The notes under the pieces were generated by a model. That model did not search any database, was not told the origin of the DNA, and worked only from the letters and a program-made list of their open reading frames with translations. A stretch of DNA of 64,000 bases, taken from positions 148,186-212,185 of the forward strand of contig CAXXWW010000013.1 of assembly GCA_963665215.2 (NCBI GenBank), read 5' to 3'. How positions within the stretch are numbered: position 1 is the first letter of the stretch; each line of letters begins with the position of its first letter. Position numbers and translations under genes: made by a program. The stretch is from G963665215 sp963665215. Lineage in GTDB: Bacteria; Chloroflexota; Dehalococcoidia; Lucifugimonadales; CAUZJF01. Below are positions 55,654 to 64,000 of this stretch, one piece after another.

Positions 55654-56793
55654 ATGAACGGCTGGAGCGGCCTCGTCTGTATTACGCTGTTTGGGGTGCT
55701 GGCCGCGGCTTGTGGCGAGGTCGGGACTACGGCGGCGCCGGCCGTCGCGACCGCCCCCACTGCGCTCCCGGCGCTCGGCGTACTTGCCGCGCCCCCTCAG
55801 GCCACGCCACCGCCGGCGGCCACGCCCACGCCACCGCCGACGGCCACGCCCACGCCGATACCGACGGTCACGCCCACGCCTGAGCCGACGGCTACGGCCA
55901 CGCCCATGCCGACGCCCACGCCCACGCCCATACCGACGGCCACACCCACGCCTGAGCCGACGGCTACGCCCAGTCCTGAGCCCACAGCCACGCTCACGCC
56001 TGAGCCCACGGCTACCCCGACACCGAAGCCCCAGCTCATCGTGTTCCAATCGCGTCGCGACGGGGATGACGACATTTATGTAATGAGCCAAGATGGTACC
56101 GCTCTGACCCAGCTCACCCATAACACGGCGAAAGACCGAGTCCCGAAGTGGTCTCCCGACGGCGGCCGGATCGTATTTCGCTCCGAGCGAGATGGCGACT
56201 CGGAGATTTACGTCATGAACGGTGACGGCTCCGACCAGCGCCGCCTGACCCAGTTCACGGGGTCCCAGCAGTACAGGCCCCACTGGTCGCCTGACGGGGT
56301 GCGCATCAGCTTCTTGTCATCAGACACGGTCGCTGGCGGAAATGCCGGGCTGTATGTGGTCGATTCTGACGGCACGGACCAAGTGCTGGTCGACTCAGGC
56401 TATGGCGGCTTCCTGTCGCACAATCCGTGGTCCCCCGACGGTAAGCGGCTTGCCTACATGAAGATAGGGCTTCAACTCCAGCTCCAGCTTTGGACAGCCG
56501 ATCTGGAAGACGCCTCGAACACATATCTAACGGACGGGGTGCTGCCCGCGTGGTCTCCGGATGGGACTACCATAGCCTTCGGGTGTCTCCTGGACGAGAA
56601 CTGGGAGGTCTGCACTATAGCCGCGGACGGCTCCGGGCTCACCAACCTGACAAAGCACGAGTCTACCGACGATCTCGCGCGATGGTCGCCCGATGGCAGC
56701 AAAATCGCCTTCTGGTCGTGGCGCGACGGAGTGCAGGAGCTATACGTGATGAACGCCGACGGCGCCGAGCAGACAAGGTTGATTCCCTCGTAA
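55654..56793 (+). CDS. Lipoprotein with Thr/Pro linker and TolB/PD40-type beta-propeller
   Basis: A 379-residue exported protein. Signal and lipobox: LVCITLFGVLAAAC (Cys near residue 20). Residues about 50-125 are a linker of TPTPxPTAT repeats, a cell-surface spacer. The rest is a propeller of PD40 repeats: DGDDDIYVMSQDGTALTQLT, VPKWSPDGGRIVF, SEIYVMNGDGSDQRRLT, LARWSPDGSKIAFWS. It probably binds a ligand or cell-wall component. The final codons (TRLIPS and the stop) are part of the inverted repeat of an inserted small element, so the original C-terminus has been lost or replaced. Confidence 0.85.
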   Translation: MNGWSGLVCITLFGVLAAACGEVGTTAAPAVATAPTALPALGVLAAPPQATPPPAATPTPPPTATPTPIPTVTPTPEPTATATPMPTPTPTPIPTATPTPEPTATPSPEPTATLTPEPTATPTPKPQLIVFQSRRDGDDDIYVMSQDGTALTQLTHNTAKDRVPKWSPDGGRIVFRSERDGDSEIYVMNGDGSDQRRLTQFTGSQQYRPHWSPDGVRISFLSSDTVAGGNAGLYVVDSDGTDQVLVDSGYGGFLSHNPWSPDGKRLAYMKIGLQLQLQLWTADLEDASNTYLTDGVLPAWSPDGTTIAFGCLLDENWEVCTIAADGSGLTNLTKHESTDDLARWSPDGSKIAFWSWRDGVQELYVMNADGAEQTRLIPS

Positions 56794-56950
56794 AAACCCG
56801 TTTTGAGGAAGTTCCAGCGATTTAGCACATCTGCGCGCTACCGTATGTTGGGGTAGTGTGCGGAACAGAGACTGTATATTGTACCCAGGTGTGGGTACGT
56901 TTGTTCTAATTCAACCTACACAGACTTTTTACGAGAGAATCAAGGTTGAC
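56773..56950. mobile_element. IS1182-related MITE (about 178 bp)
   Basis: The left end GGTTGATTCCCTCGTAAAAA and the right end, inverted, CCTTGATTCTCTCGTAAAAA match the inverted repeats of the IS1182 element at 31225-33223. The interior has no gene and shares blocks with the insertion at 39510-39639. It is a non-autonomous derivative that could be moved by IS1182 transposase. Confidence 0.75.
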
Positions 56951-57441
56951 CGAGCTTGATGGCGGGCACACCTTTGAGCCGGAATTACCCATATCAAACC
57001 GCCTGGGTCCAAGCAAGGTACCATCCTCGACGAGAGCCATCTTAGTATCACTCACGGATGCCGTCAACCATCCCATCGAGCGTACAAAACCATCTCTCGG
57101 CGTGGTGAGTTAGCGGCCCCAGGCAGCGGAGGTGGCTTTCACCACGTTTGCACTCCCTTCAAATCTCCGGGCACGCACCTCGCCCTTGGTTGCCTCTCTT
57201 CACCTCTGATGACCTCAAGGATAATCGCTACCCTGGTGCTGGATGGAGCCCGGCGATACGCTCCAACACTTGCCGGAATATCTCCCGGGACACTGCCACC
57301 TAGGCAAGCTGAAACACCAACCTCCTGGCATGCCGCATCAGACGTCCACCCATCTTGATGAGCTTGGTCTGAACACAGAGGTGGTCTCGTTTGTCTGAAC
57401 AGCGCTGCCCGGTTTGATAAGTGGAATCGCGCTGCCGTGCG

Positions 57442-58269
57442 TTAGGCCGCCGCGGACTCGGCAGGCGCTCTGTCAAAGAACTGGTCCGGCGTCATTCCCC
57501 CAAGGCTCGAATGGGGCCGTCCGGCATTGTAAAACTCGAAGTACCGCCCGAGGCCAGTTCTGGCTTCCGGGACCGATTCGTAGGCTCTCAGGTACACCTC
57601 CTCGTACTTGACGCTCTTCCACAGCCGTTCGACGAACACATTATCCTTCCAGCTTCCCTTCCCGTCCATGCTGATCTGGATCCCATTGGCTTTCAGCAGG
57701 CCGGTGAAGGCGTCACTTGTGAACTGGCTTCCCTGATCTGTGTTGAATATCTCCGGCGCGCCGTGGCGTCCCAGGGATTCTTCGAGCGCCTCCACGCAGA
57801 AGTCTGTGTCCATTGTGACCGATACCCGCCAGGCCAGCACCTTGCGGCTATGCCAGTCCATCACTGCGGCTAGGTACACGAACCCCCTGGCCATCGGAAT
57901 GTACGTGATATCCATTGCCCACACCTGGTTGGGCCTGCTCACCTCAAGCCCGCGCAGCAGGTACGGATACACCGTATGGCCGGGCCGTCGCCGGCTGGTG
58001 TTGGGCTTGCGGTACAGCGCCTCGATGCCCATCCGCCGCATCAGTGTGGCGATGTGTCTACGCCCGGAGGAGAGTCCCTCCTGGCGGAGCAGGCCTCGCA
58101 TCATCCTACTGCCTGCAAACGGATACTCAAGGTGCAGCTCATCGATGCGGCGCATCAGCCCGAGACCGGCTTCGCCCACCGGCCGTGGCCGGTAGTAGAT
58201 GCTCCCGCGGCTGATGCCCACTGCCTTTGCCTGGCGGGCGAGAGGCAGCTTGTGATCGCGGTCGATCAT
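57442..58269 (-). CDS. IS3-family OrfB (integrase subunit), intact
   Basis: 275 residues: HTH-type N-terminus (LARQAKAVGISRGSIYY), then AMDITYIPMARGFVYLAAV, IFNTDQGSQFTSDAFTG and VERLWKSVKYEEVYLRAYES, which hold the D, D and E of the rve integrase core. Intact, unlike the copy at 42123. Confidence 0.94.
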   Translation of the reverse strand: MIDRDHKLPLARQAKAVGISRGSIYYRPRPVGEAGLGLMRRIDELHLEYPFAGSRMMRGLLRQEGLSSGRRHIATLMRRMGIEALYRKPNTSRRRPGHTVYPYLLRGLEVSRPNQVWAMDITYIPMARGFVYLAAVMDWHSRKVLAWRVSVTMDTDFCVEALEESLGRHGAPEIFNTDQGSQFTSDAFTGLLKANGIQISMDGKGSWKDNVFVERLWKSVKYEEVYLRAYESVPEARTGLGRYFEFYNAGRPHSSLGGMTPDQFFDRAPAESAAA

Positions 58270-58571
58270 CGCCTTGCGCCCGGCAATCCCGCCTTCGTGA
58301 GCGCGGCCTCTAAAAAATCGTTCTCCAACGCAAGCTCACCGATCTTAGCGTGAAGGACCTTCATATCTACCGGCTTTTCAGCCTGCCCTGTCCCGGCCCC
58401 AAATAACTGCGCCGCCCGATCCAGCAACTGGGTCTTCCATTGCGTGATCTGGTTCGGGTGCACATCGAACTGGCTTGCCAGCTCCGAAAGTGTCCGGTCG
58501 CCGCGCACTGCGGCAAGAGCCACCTTCGCCTTGAACTCTGCCGAGTGGTTACGGCCGGGTCGTCTGCTCAT
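58266..58571 (-). CDS. IS3-family OrfA (copy 2)
   Basis: 101 residues, identical to the copy at 41821 apart from one residue near the start (SRRPGRNH for SRRPRRNH). Overlaps orfB by 4 bp. This copy has both subunits intact and could supply transposase for copy 1. Confidence 0.94.
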   Translation of the reverse strand: MSRRPGRNHSAEFKAKVALAAVRGDRTLSELASQFDVHPNQITQWKTQLLDRAAQLFGAGTGQAEKPVDMKVLHAKIGELALENDFLEAALTKAGLPGARR

Positions 58572-60277
58572 CTCTCGCTCCTGTCTCCGAGAGCACTATC
58601 ATGCCCTCAATCAGGCAGCGATTCCACTTATCCCCCTGTTCAGATTTCCGGAGCCACTTCTGACTTCGCAGTGACCAGTGCTTCACTGACTCTGGCAAAG
58701 TCAGCCTTCTCATGAAGTTGCCCAGGTTGTAGGCCAGTACAAACAGCCACAGCCTCACCTGGTTAGCAACGAACCTGTGACACGAGAGCCGCGTCCAGTT
58801 CAGGGCGTATTTACCTTCCTTGATCCACTGCTCGGCAGTACCTCTGCCATTGTAGAAATGCACTACCCCCTCGGGGCCAGCCGACATATTGGTGACGATG
58901 AAGCCCACTCGAGGGAACAGCTCACCCTGGTGCCACTCCACCTTGGCTACCACCCGCCGGGGGCGGTCCCAACTCCCCGCCTGGTACCAGAAGTCGTCGT
59001 ACCAGATGATGGCTTTCCTCGGCGGCCTTCCCACCGGCCTCCTCAACAGAGGGGCGATCTCCCATTGAAGCACCTCGTTGCTGGGGAGCCTGATAGCGTA
59101 GAGGACGCGCTGCTCCTCCAGGTACTCGTAGACCTCCGGCTTGGCGAAGGCGGCATCGGCCCTGAAGTACCGGCGCACTCCCGTCCGTTCATAGCGCGCC
59201 ATGATGGGCTCCAGCACTTCCCGCCAGTCGTGCGCGCTATGAACATTGCCAGGGCGCAGCATGGCCCCCTCGCAGTCCCCGAACTGGTTGAAGACAAAGA
59301 TCGGGTGATAGCACACGCAGCCAAAGTGTCCGTTGTAGGCCGCACCCTCCTGTTCTCCGTGGCCCGGCTCTCTGAGCTATCCATGTCCAGGATCACCCTC
59401 CGGTGAGGTGTGTGGGCCATAGCCCCATCCACCCACTGAGCGTTCATACGAGCCAACCCTTCCAGGTTCTCCTCTTCGGTTAACACCTCCGTCTCGAACC
59501 GGCTCATGGTATTGGTGCTTGCTGCTTGTCTCTCGGGGCCTCGCCGTCCAACGATGACTCGCATGGCGGGGTCCTGGGCCAGCCGTTCAGCATCGTTGGT
59601 GTCCTCGTAGCCAGCAAGACGGCTGTACACCGATTGTCTGAGCAAGGGCAACAGCGGGTGTTGCACATTGCGGCCGGTGCGGCTTTCATGGATATAATCG
59701 TTGGCTGTCTCTGTGAGCCCCAGAGCGGCATCAAGCTCGCGGCATGCCAGGAGTCCGGCGTCCGAGGTGATGGTAGCGCCACGAAAATCCAGGCGGACTC
59801 TGCGGTCGAATTGGAGCTTCAAAGGGGTGTCGGAGCTTTCACCCATTGGGTGCCTCCAGCGAGATTGCGGTATCCAGAACTAGACCCGCTAGCTCGGCCA
59901 GTCTAGCACCCACACTGCCCATAATGCCCAGGTATGCGGCTCAAATAGGCAGCACTCTTACCGGATTACAACGCACCCACGGGGCTGATCTGGGAAATGT
60001 GGGCTACTATCATCACCTTGATCATCGGACGTCCCGAGCAATTTCCACCGCGCGCGCTGCGTGTCCTATTTGTGACACCAGCTGGGGCCCAGTGTCAGGG
60101 GGAGACGGAGCACCTATAGGGAATGCCATACTGCAAGGCTCTTCTCCTGTCGCGAAGGCACTGGAAGCTCCCCGAAACGTGGCTGCACCCCCGCCCCTTG
60201 AATGCCGACGGCCTTGCCCTCCCTGCCAGCCTGGACCTCACCCCCGCTTCCTCCCGACTGGACGTTGCGCGGCCCAC

Positions 60278-60946
60278 TTAGCGGCTGCGAGACTGTCCCA
60301 GATAGGCGACAACCGCCTTGACCCGAGGCTTCACCGCCCCATCCGACTCAATGCCCAGAGTTTGGTAGATGGCTTCCAGACGCTCTTGCACGGCCTCCCC
60401 ATCGGTGAAATGCAGTTTTGTAGCTATTGCGGCGTCTGTATACCCCTGGGCCAACAGCTCGAGGAGCTTGAGCTGCTCGTCCGTCATACTGCCCAGAGGG
60501 GTGTCCGCTCTGGGCCTCAGTTCATCTGTAAGCTCCGCGTCAACGACCACCATTCCCCATGACGAACCCTTGATGGCCCGCACCAGCATCTCCGCATCCC
60601 GGACGTTCTTTTTGAGCAGATAGGACCAACCGGCGGCCTGGTCCGCAATCGTTGCGCTGAGGTACTGCCGGTCCTTGTGCATAGATAGCAGCACAATGCC
60701 GGTGGTCGGCTCGGCCGATCTGATAGTGGTTGCCGCTGCGATACCGTTAGGGCCGCTCCCCAGCTCGATGTCCATGAGGATCACATCGGGCTTGAGGCTG
60801 TCGGCTTTCTCGATAGCCTCCTGGCCGCTTGACGCGTCGCCCACCACCGTGACCTCCGGGTGGCCCGACAGCTGTGATATCAGCAACTGGCGGAACAGGT
60901 GCTCGTCTTCGACTATGAGGACCGTGATGCCGTTCACGCCAATCAC
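60278..60946 (-). CDS. NarL/FixJ-type two-component response regulator
   Basis: A 222-residue regulator. Receiver domain: VLIVEDEHLFRQLL (acidic pair), VILMDIELGSGPNG (phospho-acceptor Asp near residue 55), LLSMHKD and YLLKKNVRDAEML (conserved Lys). The C-terminal part is a LuxR-type helix-turn-helix variant: MTDEQLKLLELLAQGYTDAAIATKLHFTDGEAVQERLEAIYQTLGI; the usual S-x-x-T-V-K-x-H segment is altered to DGEAVQERL. Start is a GTG. No histidine kinase is adjacent. Confidence 0.87.
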   Translation of the reverse strand: MIGVNGITVLIVEDEHLFRQLLISQLSGHPEVTVVGDASSGQEAIEKADSLKPDVILMDIELGSGPNGIAAATTIRSAEPTTGIVLLSMHKDRQYLSATIADQAAGWSYLLKKNVRDAEMLVRAIKGSSWGMVVVDAELTDELRPRADTPLGSMTDEQLKLLELLAQGYTDAAIATKLHFTDGEAVQERLEAIYQTLGIESDGAVKPRVKAVVAYLGQSRSR

Positions 60947-61376
60947 CCCAGGGCGTTACAATAAGCATAAACTTCGCGAGGATGGCTCAAACGGCGGTAC
61001 CCTTCTTTTTGGGCGGGTGGACCGCTACTAATATAATGGGTATCTCCACCCAGCAATCCGACCGTGTGTCTGACGGTCGATTCCCTGAGACGCATTTTGG
61101 CGCCGTCGGCGGCATCCTCCTCAACTGAGGCATCGCAGTGGCACCGCGCCTGTCTTGGAGCGATGCGGTGGGGTTTCACGGCGCACTGAGGCGCGGCACA
61201 GGCTGGGCCTCCACCGGCATAGCCGGGACCCGGTGCTCGCCCTGAGGCTGGTATGTAAGAGATCGTCGCATAGTAGCGTAGACTGCATGGCGGGCGCGGG
61301 AGCGGTGATTACCGCGCTGGGGAGAGGCGCCGTTACCCGCCGGAGACTAATCGTGCGCTCGCCTGGAGGAGGAGAA
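60947..61376. other. Divergent intergenic region of 430 bp
   Basis: The region between the response regulator and mutM starts. It must hold both promoters. A frame open from 61155 merely runs into mutM and has no family character. No convincing -35/-10 pair stands out. Confidence 0.4.
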
Positions 61377-62197
61377 ATGCCCGAGGCCCCTGAGCTGGAG
61401 GTTGCCAAGGACTACCTCAACCAGCAAGCGGTAGGCTCGACGGTATTGTCTGGCAGGATAGTAAGGCCCAGCGTTCTGCGACCGCTCGCTGGGGACCTGG
61501 CCTCGGACGTGGTCGGCCGCACGATCGACGAGGTCCGTCGGCGCGGAAAATTCCTTTTGATATCACTGTCGGGAGACCGTTTGCTGGCGGTACATCCGAT
61601 GCTGACGGGGGCCTTTCAGTACTGCGCCCCTCGCGACCGCATGTTCAAGCGCACTTCCATCGTTCTCTCACTGTCCAACGGGCATGAGCTGCGCTATCTC
61701 GACGACCGCCAGATGGGGAGAGTGTACTACGTGACTGGGGGGCAGCTCAGCCAGGTCCCGCAGCTCGATGCCCAGGGTCCAGACGTCCTCGAGGGCCTGC
61801 CCTATGAGGATTTTCAGTCGCGGCTGTCGCATTTTCGCGGCGAGATCAAGGGCATCCTCACCCGGGGCCGGGTCATCTCGGGAATCGGCAACGCATACGC
61901 GGATGAGGTGTTGTTCGCCGCACGGGTGTACCCCTTTCGCAAGCGGAGCAGTTTGACGGACCAGGAGCTGCGCCGCATTCACGGGCCTCGAAGGAGGTGG
62001 TTGAGCAGGCAATTACGGTCTTGAGAGGCAGGATGGGCGGCAAGATACATGTGAAGATAAGGGACTTTCTCCAGGTGCATAACAAGGGCGGTACGCCGTG
62101 TCCTCGGTGCGGCGGCAACATCAGCCAGATAACAGCCAACCGCCGTATCACCAGCTTCTGCCGTAATTGCCAGCCGGGTTTCCTGTTGAGGAGATAG
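61377..62197 (+). CDS. mutM: Formamidopyrimidine-DNA glycosylase, one-base frameshift near the C-terminal third
   Basis: MPEAPELEVAKDYL gives the catalytic Pro2 and Glu3; RRRGKFLLISL the conserved lysine; ISGIGNAYADEVLFAARVYP the helix-two-turn-helix region. At about 61991-61993 a GGG run seems one base short: the next frame continues ASKEVVEQAITVLRGRMGGK and the zinc finger CPRCGGNISQITANRRITSFCRNCQ to 62197. A GGAGGAGGAG site precedes the ATG. It excises oxidised purines. Frameshifted as read, but everything needed for the enzyme is present, so an assembly error is likely. Confidence 0.87.
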
Positions 62198-62337
62198 GGA
62201 TTGGAGCTGGGAGGGTGTGCCCCAGCCGTTGTGCCGGTGGCGGCACGTGCGTGGAGAGTGGAGGCGCGCCGCTTGTACACACGACCGCCATTTGTTATAT
62301 TCCTACCGCCTGATGCGACGGTCTCGTGCAGGATGGA

Positions 62338-64000
62338 ATGTTCGACCACGACGTCATCATTATAGGAGCGGGCCTGGCGGGGATGCGGGCGGCCATGGCG
62401 GCACGCGAGAATGGCGTCGACGTGGCTGTCATCAGCAAGGTCCACCCCGTTCGAAGCCACTCGAACGCTGCTCAGGGTGGGATCAACGCAGCCCTTACCG
62501 AGCGAGGCGACCCCTGGGAAGAACACGCCTTCGATACAATCAAGGGCAGCGATTACCTCGCCGACCAGGACGCCGTGGAGATAATGTGCCGGGAGGCCGG
62601 AAGCGAGGTCATCGCCATGGAGCACATGGGGGTGATCTTCAGCCGGGACGAAGCCGGCCGCCTGGGCACCCGCGCGTTCGGGGGACAGCGGCACGCGCGC
62701 ACCTTCTTCGTGGCGGACTTCACGGGCCAGGCGATGCTCCAGGTCCTCTACGAGCAGATCATGAAGGCCAGCGTCAGGGTCTATGAGGAGTGGTTCGTAC
62801 TGTCGCTGATCGTTGAGGATGGCGAGTGCTGTGGGGCGGTGGCCATGGACATCAGGTCGGGGGAGGTCCACGTGATCCGGGCCAAGGCCGTAATCATGGC
62901 CGCCGGCGGTCTTGGCAGGTTATTCGAGCCCAGCACCAACGCCCTTATCTGTACGGGGGACGGCATGGCCCTGGCGTACCGCGCCGGCGCTCCGCTGATG
63001 GACATGGAGATGGTCCAATACCATCCCACCACCCTGAAAAGCAACGGCGCACTCATGTCAGAGGGCGCCAGGGGAGAGGGCGCTTACCTCATCAACTCCG
63101 AGGGCGAGCGTTTCATGGAGCGCTATGCTCCCAGCATGATGGAGCTAGCCTCGCGCGATGTCGTATCCAGGGCGGAGCAGACCGAGATAAACGATGGCCG
63201 CGGGGTCGATGGCTGTGTCTTTCTGGACTGCCGCCATCTGGGAGAGAAGCTCATCAAGGAGAAGCTGTCCCAGATCAGCGAACTGGCGCGCGATTTCGCC
63301 AACGTGGACATGGCGCGCGAGCCCGTTCCAATACGGCCGGGGATGCACTATCAGATGGGCGGGATCAAGACGGACGTACAGACATTGACACCCCTGCCGG
63401 GGCTGTATGGGGCAGGGGAGGTCGCCTGCGTGAGCGTACACGGCGGCAACCGGCTGGGGGCCAACTCTCTGCTGGACACCCTCGTCTTCGGACGCCGCGG
63501 TGGCGAGCAAGCCGCCGAGCGCGCCAAGAAGCGACCTCAATCAAATATCACGGAATCCGCGGCTGACATGGAGCGGGCTGTCATTCAGGAGATGCTGGAC
63601 AGGGACGGCGGCGGCGAGATGTTCGGGAAGATCAGGCTGGAGCTGGGCCAGACCATGAACTACCACCTGGCCGTGTTCAGGGACCAGCAGGGGATGGAGC
63701 TCGCGTTGGCCAAGACCGGGAGCTGAGGGAGCGTTACAGCCGCGTCATGGTTCCCGACAAGGGAAAGACCTTTAACACGAACCTCATATTCACGCTGGAG
63801 CTCGGCTTCATGCTCGACTGTGCGGAGAGCATCGTGTTAAGCGCCTTGGAGCGAAAGGAGAGCAGGGGCGCGCACAACAGGACCGATATTACGGACAGGG
63901 ACGATAACAACTGGCTAAAGCACATTCTGGTCAGCCAGGGGCTTGAGGAGCCCGCTATCGAGCACTCCCCGGTCGTGATCACCCGGTGGGAGCCTCAGGC
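62338..64000 (+). CDS. sdhA: Succinate dehydrogenase/fumarate reductase flavoprotein subunit, frameshifted, runs off the window
   Basis: HDVIIIGAGLAGMRAAMAA binds FAD; SHSNAAQGGINAAL contains the histidine that links FAD covalently; HPTTLKSNGALMSEGARGEG and RPGMHYQMGGI supply active-site residues, and GGNRLGANSLLDTLVFGRRG the C-terminal FAD contact. The first frame stops at 63726 (LALAKTGS); with one more G in the run at 63719-63721 it continues GELRERYSRVMVPDKGKTFN, then NTNLIFTLELGFMLD to the window's end. A GTG at 62326 is an alternative start. L-aspartate oxidase is the main alternative family, but the quinone-linked SdhA type fits better. Confidence 0.88.

Larger units (their letters stand above)
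57377..58661. mobile_element. IS3-family element, copy 2 (nested)
   Basis: Ends AGAGGTGGTCTCG and, inverted, AGAAGTGGCTCCG, as in copy 1; 1285 bp, 2 bp shorter than copy 1, in agreement with the absence of its 2-base insertion. The flanking triplets CAC and GAC may be a mutated 3-bp duplication. Confidence 0.92.
57228..59846 (-). pseudogene. IS1380-family transposase (type A, copy 3), interrupted and frameshifted
   Basis: The N-terminal part (59846 to about 59360) matches copy 1 up to ILDMDSSES; one base then seems missing and the frame changes. The middle (YNGHF, FRADAAFAKPEVYEYLEEQ, PPRKAIIWYDDFWYQAGSWD) is diverged. From about 58830 to 58690 it is again like copy 1. IS3 then interrupts, and the last 50 codons continue at 57376 down to the stop at 57228. 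Confidence 0.85.
56979..60003. mobile_element. IS1380-family element, type A, copy 3, carrying a nested IS3 element
   Basis: The same ends as 17979-19718. Transposase sequence is interrupted at 57376/58662 by an IS3-family element. The outer parts of the transposase are close to copy 1, the middle is diverged. Confidence 0.8.

Noticed and set aside
55790..56030. Repetitive GC-rich DNA as a possible satellite or CRISPR array
   Set aside because: It encodes the Thr/Pro linker of a lipoprotein; the periodicity follows codons.
61155..61376. N-terminal extension of MutM from 61155
   Set aside because: MutM needs Pro at position 2 as its nucleophile; the start at 61377 gives this and has a strong ribosome site.

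Overview
The window is high-GC bacterial DNA. Its mix of genes suggests Chloroflexota, perhaps a SAR202/Dehalococcoidia-like lineage: tandem DapA-family lyases with Gfo/Idh/MocA oxidoreductases and an SMP-30 lactonase, a ferritin-VIT fusion, a TPP-dependent lyase, a D-aminoacylase, DUF2203, DUF2332 and Pro/Thr-linker lipoproteins with beta-propellers. This is inference from gene content; there is no rRNA or tRNA gene in the window to confirm it.

Layout. 0.2-9.1 kb: FG-GAP/UnbV protein, Rid protein, GrpB-like protein, then a minus-strand catabolic cluster (three DapA paralogues, a Gfo/Idh/MocA oxidoreductase, an SMP-30 lactonase, a truncated HpcH/HpaI aldolase). 9.3-12.5 kb: plus-strand nfo, a ferritin-VIT transporter and a nitrilase-superfamily amidohydrolase. 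12.6-21 kb: cupredoxin lipoprotein, then a type IV pilus group on the minus strand (prepilin, an FHA-PilM-PilN fusion split by a frameshift, PilC) broken up by an ABC permease remnant and two IS1380-family elements. 21-33 kb: an IS-rich zone (IS1380, IS1595, IS256, IS1182) with decayed host genes. 33-38.9 kb: PII, a large glycoside-hydrolase-like protein, a second Gfo/Idh/MocA protein and a TPR lipoprotein. 39-43 kb: an alcohol dehydrogenase gene carrying three separate insertions. 43.4-47.5 kb: a TPP enzyme, a thioredoxin-fold lipoprotein with an in-frame UGA (probable selenocysteine) and a D-aminoacylase. 47.6-55.4 kb: two inverted IS630 copies, each inside a host gene, around an ABC exporter pair, a cupin, a phage-like small protein and rsfS. 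55.6-60 kb: a beta-propeller lipoprotein ending in a MITE, then an IS1380 element with an IS3 element nested in it. 60.2-64 kb: response regulator, mutM and sdhA (runs off the end), the last two frameshifted.

Two themes stand out. First, the insertion history can be read base by base: 8-bp (IS256), 5-bp (IS1380-type), 3-bp (IS3) and TA (IS630) target duplications let three host genes be rejoined in frame. Second, several conserved genes are broken by one-base changes in homopolymer runs, which may be assembly error rather than decay. The best candidate for something new is the UGA at 45662-45664. It replaces the first Cys of a CxxC redox motif and is followed, 16 nt before its loop, by a perfect 6-bp hairpin resembling a bacterial SECIS.
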